Shown here piece after piece: positions 1-10,727 of a stretch of DNA of 64,000 nt (position 1 is the first letter of the stretch; every line of letters begins with the position of its first letter). A program made the translations under genes and the position numbers. Source of the stretch: Anopheles merus (lineage: Eukaryota > Arthropoda > Insecta > Diptera > Culicidae); assembly GCF_017562075.2 (NCBI RefSeq), contig NC_054083.1, positions 10,974,607-11,038,606 of the forward strand, read 5' to 3'. Under the pieces are notes generated by a model, which saw only the letters and a list, made by a program, of their open reading frames with translations, was not told the DNA's origin and ran no database searches.

Positions 1-670
1 ATCAAAATGACAGTTCGTTTACTGAAACCGCAGTAAAGCCATTCTTATATTACTGATTTTTCAGTAGTTGGTTGTGATTAAAAAATGACGAAATATTTCT
101 TTTAAATTGAGTTTTTATTTATGCTTAGAGATTGCCAGTTCCTCAATTCATGTTCATACATGTTTTGTGTTGTTTTATACACTTTTATACTGTATTTTGC
201 CGCCGCCGAAGTGTAGCTGGTTCAGTAAGCGCTCACAAACACCACGAAATTTCAGCAAGTACAGTGGGTTGTAGCAAAAATTTTACACACCAACACGGCT
301 GCCAATTATTTTAAATTAATCCCGTAAGCCGAAATATCACCTGAAATTTCACCAGGGTGCCTGTAAGCGCCTACAAAATTAACTTTTTGCCCATCATGAG
401 CTAGTGGGTACCGCATTGTTTTGTTTTGATGTTCTGACTGACAGGTCGATTTGACAGAAAGAATTGCTGCATTTTCAGTAATTTGTTTTACTGATATCCA
501 GTGAAACGACTAATTTGACACTTATTTTACTGATTTTCAGTAAAATGCGTATTACTGAAATGAATTCAGTAAATTATTTTGCTGAAAGTCAGTAAAAACA
601 TGACATTCATGCTGAAAATCAGTAAAATATTCTATTACTGAACCGTTTCAGTAAAAAACTTTACTGAAGT
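1..670. repeat. CAGTAAA/TTTACTG palindrome-rich repeat block
   Basis: The motif CAGTAAA and its complement TTTACTG recur many times in both orientations, densest at 470-670, where they form short palindromes such as TTTTACTG-ATTTT-CAGTAAAA (about 530-545). This resembles the body of a foldback or MITE-type repeat cut by the window edge, but no clean terminal repeat or target duplication is visible. No coding potential is seen. Confidence 0.5.
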
Positions 671-1320
671 AGGATGAGAAAATTTGCTGTGTAGATTAAT
701 AATAAGAAAACATGAAATTTTATGACGTCCTCGAAATTTTATAACGTCCTCGTTTTTGGTCGATTGGTGAAATAATTTGTTACATGCACATATGCATGTT
801 TTAGTCCTAATTTCTGTCTGCCTACCGGATGCACCAGCTGTCAAATATTTTTATTACCCAACACGTTGTTCGAGTGGCTTATGCTTATCAATGAACTCAA
901 GAAACGAGCCGTTCCCAAATGTATATTTATTTAGGCCAACGATCTCGTTCTCATCTGATAAGGTACAATAGTGTCAAATTAAACCCAAACTTAACCGTTG
1001 CAATTGAAACATTTCGTTGCAATTTAAAAATCCTCAACACAGCCGTTGCAATTCAAAAAATCGCCTCAAACCTACCCGTTGCTACCGCAACATTATGTGT
1101 CAAATTGCATATAAAATTTTATCAGCGCGTTCGACTTCATGAAGAGCAGACACGGGCCTTAGTTGTCTCTGTTGAAGTTCTGGTTCTGCTTGCTAGTGTT
1201 GCTAGTTGCTAGTGTTGCTAGTGATTTCCATATAGAGTTTAATACATTAAGTGATTTAGGAAATGGTTATATGACTTTTTGTTCAGTATATCGAAAAAAT
1301 CTGTGATTTTCGCTAGGATA
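671..1320. other. Non-coding spacer with short direct repeats
   Basis: No gene is seen. Around 985-1085 the string CGTTGCAATT(G/T/C)AAA recurs three times at roughly 35-bp spacing, and GTTGCTAGT is repeated in tandem at about 1195-1220. A TATAAAA string lies near 1110 but no supported gene starts after it. The block could be part of an old repeat. Confidence 0.35.
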
Positions 1321-1328
1321 AATGAAAA

Positions 1329-1418
1329 ATCGGTAGTTTTAGGGGGCTCATCTGTGAATCGGTAGGCGTATCAAAAATCGGTAGGAGTACAGATAAATCG
1401 GTATTTCTGGTCACTCTG
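1329..1418 (+). promoter_or_regulatory. ATCGGTAG repeat array next to motif 6/motif 1-like sites
   Basis: ATCGGTAG occurs at 1329, 1358 and 1377, and a fourth copy, ATCGGTAT, at 1397. The last runs into TCGGTATTTCTGG, close to Drosophila core-promoter motif 6, and then TGGTCACTCTG (1408-1418), one mismatch from motif 1 (YGGTCACACTR, the M1BP site). Motifs 1 and 6 occur together at housekeeping promoters in Drosophila. The array lies about 340 bp upstream of the RpL15 start site, so it may be an upstream element or the promoter of an unseen transcript. Confidence 0.35.
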
Positions 1419-1749
1419 CTGTCAGCCTACATGTATTTTATTTACAAACAAAAAAAAAGTTCAAATGTGTTCAAATTTATTTATTTCAGTTTTGAATAAG
1501 TCTGGCTCATAAAACAACTGGATAATTTGATTGTTTGGGACGAAGCAGGAATGTTGCGCGAGACCAGTAGCTCTGTTTGCAAAATTGAGCTACTTTTTGT
1601 CGTGCGAAACGTCGAACAAGGAAAGGAAGCGTAAAGAAAATGAGCGAGGTGCAGCGATATTCGAACGTCAAAAACTCTCGCCATGTTGTACGGGTACTTT
1701 CGCGAAGCACGCGGCTTCCTGTCATTGGCTAGCTGTCATCTTTGCAGAG

Positions 1750-1759
1750 TTCTTTTTCA
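1750..1759 (+). promoter_or_regulatory. TCT-type initiator of RpL15
   Basis: The polypyrimidine string TTCTTTTTC fits the TCT initiator (YYC+1TTTYY) used by ribosomal protein genes in place of a standard initiator. It would start the mRNA at C1752 with a 5' TOP tract. A consensus donor (GTAAGT) follows at 1776, giving a 24-nt untranslated first exon, as is common in this gene class. The assignment rests on motif and position only. Confidence 0.6.
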
Positions 1760-2998
1760 GCAAATTGTCCACGAGGTAAGTTCAAATAATTTGAGGCTGC
1801 AACTATTTTATCTGTTTATTCAGATGAGGGGTGAAAAATTACTTTACTTTAGCAAACTTGTTGACTAGGCAGTTGTTGATACGTGTTCTAATCTATATTT
1901 TAACTTGTTTCTTGTAGGTTTGTATTTTTAATTCTTCACACTACTCCCGGCTATGCCCCGCTACCGTCTGCCGCCCGAGTGCTGCGGTAGGATAGACCGA
2001 TGATGTGACTTCTGATCAAAACTTGTTTGATTTCGTTGCTAGGGTCTATCCTCACACGAGTTGAAACATGGGGGCATATCGATACGTCCAGGAGCTGTAC
2101 CGCAAAAAGCAGAGCGATGTGATGCGCTACCTGCTGCGTATCCGCGTTTGGCAGTACCGCCAAATGACCAGATTCCACCGTGCACCGCGTCCTTCGCGCC
2201 CGGACAAGGCACGCCGTCTCGGATACAAGGCCAAGCAGGGCTTCTCCATCTTCCGTATTCGTGTCCGTCGTGGCGGCCGTAAACGCCCGGTCCCCAAGGG
2301 TTGCACGTACGGCAAGCCCAAGAGCCATGGTGTCAACCAGCTCAAGCCGTACCGCTGCCTGCAGTCCGTCGCTGAGGTAAGTGGCCAGTGCCCCCATACC
2401 TGTGTTTCGTATTGTGTAGCCGTTTGATACAACGGTAAATCGTTTTAATGATGATAAAATTCCGATTTCACGAGATGATCAAGAATCATATGATCCGTAT
2501 TCTTCCTTGGATGTCTGAACATTTACACGACCTAACCTCACAAATGTGCACGTGTGATATGTTGGTTCGCATTCTCATCGTAGATTTTCTCACTCATTCA
2601 TCTCATCGACAGGAACGTGTCGGTCGCCGGCTGGGAGGTCTGCGCGTGCTGAACTCGTACTGGGTTGCTCAGGACGCTGCCCATAAGTACTTTGAGGTCA
2701 TCATGGTCGATCCCGCCCATAACGCCATCCGTCGTGACCCGAATGTTAACTGGATCTGTAACGCCGTGCACAAGCATCGTGAACTTCGTGGTCTCACTTC
2801 CGCTGGAAAGAGTTCGCGTGGTTTGGGCAAGGGCTACCGCTACTCCCAGACCATTGGTGGATCCCGTCGCGCCTGCTGGCGTCGTCGTAACCGTCTGCAC
2901 CTGCGACGTTACCGTTAAAATGTGTCGCACTTTAGTGTGGCAGGCATGGTGGATTTTTGAAAGGCAAGTTGTATTTTCTATCCACAACGTAATAAACA
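1752..2998 (+). CDS. RpL15: Ribosomal protein L15 (eL15), complete, 3 exons
   Basis: This encodes a structural protein of the cytosolic 60S subunit. Exon 1 (about 1752-1775) is untranslated. Coding exons are 2068-2376 (within an exon starting at 2043 after AG) and 2613-2918, joined by GAG|gtaagt...gacag|GAA. They give 204 residues, the usual eL15 length. The start MGAYRYVQELYRKKQSD, the basic stretch RVRRGGRKRPVPKGCTYGKP and the C-terminal GSRRACWRRRNR region are typical of eL15, with no frame break. The start codon is the first ATG after the exon 2 acceptor and matches the conserved N-terminus. A poly(A) signal AATAAA lies at 2991-2996. Codon use is GC-rich against AT-rich flanks, as expected for a highly expressed gene. 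Intron 2 hosts a U14-type snoRNA. Downstream, a weak minus-strand ORF is convergent with it. Confidence 0.97.
1990..2051 (+). promoter_or_regulatory. Inverted repeat enclosing the RpL15 intron 1 acceptor
   Basis: GGATAGACC (1990-1998) is perfectly complementary to GGTCTATCC (2043-2051), which are exactly the first nine bases of exon 2. Folding would place the 3' splice site (AG 2041-2042) at the base of the hairpin. A second short stem, CTACCG/CGGTAG (1961-1966/1985-1990), sits just upstream. Whether it affects splicing is unknown. Confidence 0.4.
2435..2526 (+). ncRNA. U14-like box C/D snoRNA in RpL15 intron 2
   Basis: Box C is ATGATGA (2448-2454) and box D is CTGA (2515-2518). The flanks GTAAAT (2435-2440) and ATTTAC (2521-2526) are complementary and can form the terminal stem. 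The 13 nt before box D (2502-2514, CTTCCTTGGATGT) complement the conserved 18S rRNA stretch ACATCCAAGGAAG and equal the guide of U14 (SNORD14/snR128). By the D+5 rule the target is the C in ACAUC, equivalent to human 18S C462. A possible internal C' box lies at 2474-2480 (GATGATC). Intronic location in a ribosomal protein gene is usual for such RNAs, which are released from the spliced intron. The second U14 rRNA-pairing domain was not identified, so the paralogue could differ. Confidence 0.85.
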
Positions 2999-3168
2999 TC
3001 TGATGAAACCATCTAAATGTAATAAGTGTCGAAGCTTCCTTAAACTTTGCGAAAGAAAGCCCCTTGTTTTTAAAAATAGCTTGCAAATAAAAATTTCGTA
3101 AATAACTAGGTAGATTCATTTAACCAGTTATAAATCTCTAAAAACTAAAAGGGCCTTTATTGTAACGG

Positions 3169-3360
3169 TTAGCATTCTCTCATAAAGCATTCCAATTCGT
3201 CAAGTGTATCTCTTGTTGGCTTGCTGACGATGGAGTTGTTAGTATGGTTTAGAGAGGCTTTGGCTCCTGCGGAGTTCTTTCGCCTAACTGACGATGGAGC
3301 ACATCGTTGTGACGTGAGCCGGTCAGTAAGTTTATTCCAACTTTTATTTTTACTATTCAT
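3169..3360 (-). CDS. Possible small protein or 3' exon, convergent with RpL15
   Basis: A minus-strand reading frame with ATG at 3360 gives 63 residues, basic and serine-rich in the middle and ending in an acidic stretch DTLDELECFMREC. The stop is followed after 8 nt by AATAAA (minus strand, 3161-3156), which suggests a true 3' end. The frame stays open further upstream to about 3492, so it could instead be the last exon of a longer gene. The adjacent MITE at 3528 is in the direction any upstream exon would lie. I do not recognise the family. It is convergent with RpL15 with about 170 bp between the two poly(A) signals. Confidence 0.3.
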   Translation of the reverse strand: MNSKNKSWNKLTDRLTSQRCAPSSVRRKNSAGAKASLNHTNNSIVSKPTRDTLDELECFMREC

Positions 3361-3527
3361 TTTACCAAGAACACATATACATTTTAAGTAATATGTTACA
3401 CCGAAAGAAGTAAAAACAATTTTCGAGTTGATTTCAAGCAATGTTTTTGTGCTAACATTACAGTAGAGTAACTTACGAAATTTACGAAACATATGATCAC
3501 AATGAAAATTTCGATCGTTTTATTATA

Positions 3528-3804
3528 CAGTGGAACCCCTTTTCATAACGATTTTCTCATAAGGTGCTAGTCTAAATGCTCAACAAATACCTCCCTTAAT
3601 GGCTAAATCTCGCATATTGATTGTTATCGTTTGTGTTTCTGGTACACATTTGCTCTGCCGATGGGATATTAAGCTTACAATTGATACGTCAGCATGTTTT
3701 AAATTTATCGCTCAGGCAAAAATTTGATACTAAGCATCGTTTAATATAGAACTCTAATCCTTTCCAGACACTTGCAATAATATTCGTTATGAGGAGTTCC
3801 ACTG
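3528..3804. mobile_element. MITE, TA/CAG...CTG type (pogo/Tigger-like), 277 bp
   Basis: The element is bounded by TA on both sides. Its termini are imperfect inverted repeats starting CAGTGGAAC and continuing to CATAACGA on each side. CAG ends with TA duplication are the mark of pogo/Tigger-type elements. No transposase is encoded. Confidence 0.75.
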
Positions 3805-4056
3805 TACATTCTGTTGTATCTAGCTTAACAGCTCAGTTCTTTAACTAAATTGTTTCTTACAGTTGTTTACCTAATAGTTGTTTCTTACAGATTAAAGGTA
3901 AGACTAATTATACAAAGGACGTGAATTATATGTTCACCAATTTAAAAAAAAATGTCCTTGAGTCCTCCTACTCTTACTTGTTGCTTACCGTTGGATGTAA
4001 CAATTGCACAGATATCGGTAATTTGAAAAAATCAATAGAACAGCGTCATAAAATTA
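3805..4056. other. Short spacer between two MITEs
   Basis: AT-rich; contains a small duplication of TTGTTTCTTACAG near 3850-3890. No gene seen. Confidence 0.3.
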
Positions 4057-4405
4057 CAGGCGGTCCCCGAGATACACGGTTAATGGGGACCAAAATCGGC
4101 CACAAAATACCGCGTATCTCGAATTTACGCTTAAGTCGAATCTCGTTATTTCCAGCCAAAATATCACTAATTTTCGGGCAATTTTGCAAGTAGGGGGTGG
4201 TTTTAGGCACCAAATTAATTATTTGATGTAATTCTGACTTAATTTAACAATTTTACTCCATTTGAAATGGTGTTTAACATTCGATCAATACGGAATTTAT
4301 TTGGTATTTCACAATGGATGTGTCAAATCAGTACAATTTGCTCAAAGAACTGTCAAATTTGGAAATCCGCGTATAAGAGGTACCGTGTATCTCGGGGACC
4401 GCCTG
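4057..4405. mobile_element. MITE with perfect 24-bp TIRs, TA/CAG...CTG type
   Basis: Bases 4057-4080 and 4382-4405 are exact reverse complements (starting CAGGCGGTCCCCGAGATACA) and are flanked by TA on both sides. At 349 bp with no transposase it is a non-autonomous pogo/Tigger-style element. Perfect TIRs suggest a comparatively young copy. Confidence 0.88.
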
Positions 4406-7335
4406 TATTTGGTTTAAAATTGAAGCTATTTGACAAAAAAAAAACGACTAGGATACTTCATTTTCAAATATTAGTACAATATTCATGTATATACCCTTTT
4501 TATTTCACCATTCAATTTAATTTTCTTTTTAGCATTGTGTAGGATAAGTATTGGATTTCTATTGCTGTCACACCAGATCTTTCTGATAAAAAAAAACACT
4601 GAATTTCACTGAATATCTACCTATTCAATATTTCCACCTTTTTTGTAATAGCAAATTCTTCTAATAATATCCATCCTATCGAAAAGATTTGATTATAATA
4701 CTTTTTTCCTGCAACGCATCAACTTTAATAACAAAAAGTAAAAATAGAAATTGTTTTCATTAAATAGAATGTGATATAATATGAAAAAAAATCGTTCATT
4801 CTTTGAATTCCAGATCAAGAAGCGTTGCATTTTTATAGCCAAGGGTGTCTATTATTCAAATGAACCCATTCATTTGGAGTAACTCATTCCCCACCTAGTC
4901 GGTTGCTTTTTGGCGATCAGTGAAATGAACGCGATGCATTTGGAAACTGTCACGAGACCGTGTCATCTCGGCACATGCTCAGTTAGTAGGATGCTGTTAA
5001 GGGGAATAGCTTTAGAAGTATTCGTCTCGGTCGGTCCCGCATCGGGATAAGGTTTCCATCGTGAGCCAAAACGGCTGCAGCGTAGAACGGTACATCTCAG
5101 TCGCATGTTGGCGTTTGTTCCGCGGACGTGCACAGTACAGTGTACAACGTGTAGCCGCAATGCAATGAAAACACGTTCACCATACCCTTTATGCTGCACG
5201 TTTTTCATGCAGTCTTGTATGGTCTGTGTAAAGGATGCTAATTAGTCGAGTGACTACCTATAGTTGACCACTAGTTTAAAATAAATAAAGAAGCTTTAAA
5301 ATGATGTACAACTACGTAAACAAAAACCAACCCCCAATGTTTGAAATAACCGTAACAGATGATTTAAATGATAAAACTCAGGACACAGCAAACATTTGGC
5401 AAATAATCGAGCACACGGCAAGTTTTGAGTGTGTATGAATGGTTTAGCTTTCGTTGCTAGAAGCTAAAACTAGACTAATCGAGTGGATGGTGTGTATTTT
5501 AATAGCGAACGTAACATCCCTTGTTCACAATCAGTTTCCACAACGCTCTGGAAAGCTAGAGGCGAAGGCATAACAGGTGCAAAATGAAACGAGTATTTTC
5601 AGGGTTCGTTTACTTCTAATGAAAGCTACTCCGGCTGCCGCTCGATTCCACGGTAATGCGAATAATCGGACTGAGTAGGTGGATTGGTTGGGTTTGCTCC
5701 GAACAACTATACTATACATACCGCACAGGAAGCATCGTTTTCTGTTTCCTTTCACCCTTGGCCCAATCGTACAGGGGAGAATTCTTTATTTTCCCATCTC
5801 ACCCATTTCCCACATTGCCTCGGTGTTGCTGTTAGCGTTAACGTTTTCATGTTTCTCATGGCCGTGAAAGCGATGCATTTCTATGCAGTTTTCTTTTGCA
5901 TAGCAATAATTGGTCGGCACTGCCAGACGCGAACACACCGGAGCCAAAGAAAGGCACAAAGACACACGAAAGAGCCACCATGCTGCCGTGTGTTGTCCGT
6001 TTCGTGTAAATGAAAATAATTTAATTGAAGCGAAATCGCTGCACTTTAATTAAATGCAAACAAGGCAGTGATTGTGCCGCAGATAGTATCATCGATTCAG
6101 TTTGTGCTTCTGATCATCGTTGCCGGCTGGGGGTTTTGGTTTTGAAGAGTGTGTACGCTAGAGTGAGCTTTAATATCTTTTGGATGTTATTTAGGTCAAT
6201 TACTTAGAGGTAAAACACATGAAGCTGTTGTTAAATATTATGATAATGTTTAGATTTGAAATGTTTTTTTTTTTCGTTTAAACCATATTGAGTTTTCTGT
6301 TGTTCAGTGTAGTACATGAAATTTTTCATTGATTCGATACATTATACAAAAAACATTAAACATTCGTACGAATCTTTCAACTAAAAATTTCAAAATTATC
6401 CGTTGTAATTTTGGATTGTTTGTGACAAAAAAGGGCTATACATGACTATAATAAAAAAGGGTTCAGCTGAACCGTTGCGGGAGTTGCTGTACCTTGACGA
6501 CAATCAATTTAACAAGTGAGCTGGTGTCCCTTTTCCCGCAGGCATGTGAAAAAAGGCCAGTAGAGAACATACTTTTCTAACTGTTTTTAACGACTGATCT
6601 CCTAGCTTAAAAACTAAATTAAGAATGTGCCAAAAGTCATTAAATGATTTTAACAAATTTTCAGATGTATCTATACTAAACGATATGAGAGATAAAACTC
6701 AGCACATCATTGAAACCTTTAGTGGGGCAGTTCCGTGGTCCCATCCGGGACCGCATTCTCCGTAGCAAGAACTCTGCTATCAGGTTGCTTGGTACCTAAA
6801 ACTCTACAATTGCAGCATATAGCTCAACATGACCGTTTATTACGCGGAAGAAGAAGAATAAGACTCAGAAATGCAACAGTAGAATCATTAAGACTTCACT
6901 CATTCTCAAACCCTAGAAGTGATAACTCCAACAACCCTTTGATGTCACATTAATGCAGTTTACTGAAGCGTAATTATGCTTAGCAGTAATGAAATTATAT
7001 TAACACAATGCGAGAAGCTGCAACATTTCCTGGATTGAAACTTTAGTACAAACAAAGAAAGAGTTTTCACAAAGGGTGAGATAGGTGAGCAGGCTTGCTC
7101 TTGATGGCTCTTATCTTCATATCCGTTGACCACTGTCCATCGCCAACCAAGCGTACGATATTCCTCCCATACTCTTGGTAGCTGGTAAGGTGAACCATAT
7201 TCAAAAAGATCGCGTAATTAATGAGCTGCGTATGTGCGTGGCGAATGATAATGAAGACTTGGCAGCAGAATTGATAGTCATCGGGACTGAGATTTAATAT
7301 TAATTAAAGTTCTTCCTATTTGCCGGATCTAATGT
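4406..7335. other. Non-coding spacer
   Basis: No gene is supported. It is AT-rich to about 4850, then more balanced from 4900 to 6200, where the open frames are short and show no motif. Near 6730-6865 a segment ending GGAAGAAGAAGAATA recalls the 3' tail of the local SINEs, but no clear tRNA-like head is visible. Confidence 0.4.
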
Positions 7336-7546
7336 GCAGCCGGTCTCATGGTACAGTCGTCAACTCGTACGACTTAACAACATGCCCGTCATGGGTTCAA
7401 GCCCCAAATAGACCGTGCCGCCATACGTAGGACTGACTATCCTGCTATGGGGTGAAATCAATAAGTCACTGAAAGCCAACCCCACCAGTGTGTTGGCAGG
7501 CCTTGACCGGCATCGGTTGTTGAGCCAAAGAAGAAAGAAGAAGAAT
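7336..7546 (+). mobile_element. tRNA-derived SINE, subfamily A (about 210 bp)
   Basis: The head carries an RNA polymerase III A box-like string TGGTACAGTCGT (7349-7360) and a good B box GGTTCAAGCC (7394-7403). The body runs through GACTGACTATCCTGCTATGG, and the 3' end is TTGAGCCAAAGAAGAAAGAAGAAGAA. Length and type recall the SINE200 family described in Anopheles gambiae; identity was not checked. Confidence 0.85.
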
Positions 7547-8241
7547 GTGCATAAAACTATTGTTGTAACTAAAATTACTAATTCAATTTCCATTGATCGA
7601 TTCTTCTAAATCCAACACATGCATCTGAACTATGCTCGAGTTCATAAAAACTAAAGGTTAATATGTATCGTATAAAAAATGCTATCATGCATGGTCCTAT
7701 ATCCGTTGTGTGTAGAAATCTTATAAAAAATATTATTAATACTCTACTATTAACAATATGAACACTTTGACTGCCCAACTTTTTATTTTATATGTAGTAT
7801 CTTGAGTTGCCACTCGCGTGAGTGGTTTTCCATGTTTGTTGACCCTCATATATGATAGCCATGGGCCCAGCAAAGTTTAACGAATGCATACAAACTAAAA
7901 TGTGACGTATGTATGCAAACTGTATTTTAATCAATGTTATGTTAGTTGTCGTGTTGTTTACTTGTTTTCGGTTTAGATTCGAATAATTAAAATAGAGGAC
8001 AACAGGGCAATTCAATATCCTGAGATATACTTTTTGGTAATCATTGATGACAATGCAATGGCAATGATATCTATGGGCACAACATATCAATGAAAGAAAG
8101 TTTGTAAAATTCACTAGTTCTTGATCCAATCTTTGAATAAATCAAACTTCTTATAAACAGCATTTTGCTACTTTGGGACATAATGTTGATAAAGCAAACA
8201 AATACATTTGTAGGACTAAAAAAATGCTGATTCTCGAATTA
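7547..8241. other. Non-coding spacer
   Basis: AT-rich, many short frames, no recognisable gene or repeat. Confidence 0.3.
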
Positions 8242-8594
8242 TAATGGAGCGCCGTTTATCCGGACTCATCGGGACACGACCTCGCCAGGATACTGACATA
8301 ACACTGAGTCAAAGTACGTATTTCATCACAAATTCCTTCACTTATTTTTAACTTTATATTATGTCTTGGTAAAACCTAGCTAGTTTTTCATAACTTCATA
8401 TTTTTCCGTGGATAATATTTGAAATTTACCATTAATTATTGCGTTTTTTGTTAAGAAAATGTGCTCTGATAACCGTTTTTTTTTAAATATCGTCTTCTGC
8501 ACGCAATGTCACTTTGTATTGCACTGTCATTTCTAAACAGCATGGACAAACGGACAGCCGGATAAAAGGTACCCGGATAAACGGGTCTCCACTG
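8242..8594. mobile_element. MITE, TA/CAG...CTG type, decayed left end
   Basis: The right end, read inward, is CAGTGGAGACCCGTTTATCC; the left end matches it but has lost the terminal C and G by transitions (TAATGGAG). Both ends share CGTTTATCCGG and lie against TA. About 353 bp, no transposase. Confidence 0.75.
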
Positions 8595-9695
8595 TAATTA
8601 GAAAATAAAATTGAGTAACTGCCGGAAAATCACATTCAAAATAATCTCATTTAGCATATTATTCACTTGACTGTGAAACAAAGAGGATGTTTACTAAGTT
8701 ACTTGGTTTGCTGCTCATTGATTTTTCCTAGCGACTAAATGATCTATACGTTGCCGTTTTTGGCTTTCTAAAGAAATACTGGAGTTGATGAGCGGAGGAT
8801 CGAACCACGACCGTCATCTTTTACAGGATCTGGCACGCCTACCCATCCTTCCGACCAGCGGGTAATCATACATGCATAGATTAAACAGGCTCTCAATTTC
8901 TCTCAATCACACATATCACGGAAAAGTTGTATCATTTAGAGACACTGTACACTTTAGATTATCCTACCGTAAGTACAACGGCATACAATTCACCTCTGTT
9001 TGCATGCTATGCGGAACATCGCGCAGCGCAACCCAGTACATAATTTGGTGTATCGCACCGACTCCGCGACTCGACAGGATGTGCAATCTTGCATTTTATC
9101 ATGAAATAATTAGTTTCGAAGCGAAGGTTTCGCTGGAAGCGCTCGTGGCAGATCAAATCCAGCCCCGGTGCTGTTAGTGTGTGGTGCGTTCGTATATCAG
9201 TGTGAATCCCGTGAATCCCGGTAGCGGGCCCCGGCTGCTTTCCTCATTTGAATGATATTCGCTCGCATTTCGCAATTGTTTGGCCGATTGGGCGGCCTCC
9301 CACGCTGGAGCAACAATTTAGCCACCTCGACCGATCTGGAGCGATCCAGGATCGCCCCTACCTAGACAGGCACGGTTCGCATTTCCGGCATTCTGGAATA
9401 AATAGGCATTTATATGCAAGCTTCAAAGATTGCAGCCGGTCGTTGAAAATTAATGGAAGGGATTCCCGCATGCTCTCACGCGGTAACAGTGCATTCTCCC
9501 CTGGCCCAAACCCCCCGAACGACACATTCCTTTTCCATTCTGCACGCAGAATCGAAGCAAATCCAACCGTGCGAAAGTTGTGCATGCCGCTGCTCGGCTG
9601 TGGCTTGTTTATGAAAGGCGCACGAAGAAGTCATTTCCATCATCAGTTGATCTGCTTTTAATTATATCAGTGCCTGCATTGGTATGCTGATGGAG

Positions 9696-9698
<3 letters not shown>
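8595..9698. other. Non-coding spacer with a tRNA-like remnant
   Basis: No supported gene. On the minus strand a perfect B box, GGTTCGATCC, lies near 8807-8798 in a segment (about 8790-8865) that resembles the T-arm half of a tRNA or SINE head, but no cloverleaf could be drawn. 8900-9660 is more GC-balanced and without a convincing frame. Confidence 0.35.
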
Positions 9699-9757
<59 letters not shown>

Positions 9758-9769
9758 TATCTCTCTCTC
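9699..9769. repeat. (CT)n microsatellite
   Basis: About 53 bp of pure CT followed by an interrupted CT-rich stretch. Open frames across it are low-complexity artefacts. Confidence 0.95.
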
Positions 9770-10555
9770 ACACTCTCTTTTGCTGCTAAACAACATGCAT
9801 TTGGTCGCAATTTCGTCGGCGGTGGCTCTGCCACGTTCTGTCGATAGCCTAACGACCGATCGCAACAACCGATTTCGAAAGATTGCAGGAACGATTTGGT
9901 GTGCGACAATGTATCTTTCTAATCGACAATCTGTGACAATTGTTTCGTGCGTGTGGCGGCTCTAACAGAGACGAATTAAGCATCAGCAATCAAATGGCGT
10001 GCTAGTGTAGGATGAAATCAGAGGCATATTTCGGAAGCTTGCTGCTAGATTTTGGCATATAAAACGTATTTCTCGTGGTTTGTTGTGGAATGTTTATAAC
10101 TAGTTAAGGATCGACATTGTTTTGTTGTTGTTCAGAATGACCTGTTTTTAGAGCATTGCTTACAAATTAGACCTACAACATTTCTAATTTTCTTCTATTA
10201 ACTGATAATTAATTTACGACACGAGGTACCCTCATCTCTCATCAATGGTTAAATAGAAAATATTTTAGCTAGTTGCATCTTGAAACGCCTGGTCACATTT
10301 ACACTACAATTAACAATCGGTAAACAAGATTAGATACAGTTTCACACTATATGTTTAGAGCCTCAGGTTTTTTTAAGATGATGACTGAAACGGTCTTTGA
10401 ATACGTCTCGGTTCGAACCTCCTAATTTAAGAAGATCACTGAAGATTCGGTAAAGTATCCTATAAATAAGGGTAGTTAAGGGTTTGTGATGTACATGTAG
10501 TTAATTTTTTAGGTAATATTAATATTTAATATTAACATACAGTAGTTGTAGTCGT
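9770..10555. other. Non-coding spacer
   Basis: No gene or clear repeat recognised. Confidence 0.3.
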
Positions 10556-10727
10556 GGGGCGGTCCCGTGGTACAGTCGTCAACTAGAGTGACTCAATAAC
10601 ATGCCCCCGTCATGGGTTCAAGCCTAGAATTGACTATCCGGCTACGTGGTAGTGAATTAAGTCTCGAAAGCCTGTATAGGCCGGCATGTCCGCGGCCGGC
10701 AGGACGCTACGCCAAATAGAAGAAGTT
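10556..10727 (+). mobile_element. tRNA-derived SINE, subfamily B
   Basis: The tRNA-like head (GTGGTACAGTCGTCAACT and GGGTTCAAGCC) is close to subfamily A. The body differs (CTCGAAAGCCTGTATAGGCC, then GGCAGGACGCTACGCCAAATA) and the 3' end is GAAGAAG. About 172 bp. Confidence 0.8.

Noticed and set aside
1990..2025. Possible box C/D snoRNA in RpL15 intron 1 (GATGATG followed by CTGA)
   Set aside because: The two boxes are only about 10 nt apart, too close for a guide, although the flanking inverted repeat is real.
8790..8865. Possible tRNA gene on the minus strand
   Set aside because: A B box is present but no acceptor stem or anticodon arm can be formed; probably a SINE or tRNA remnant.
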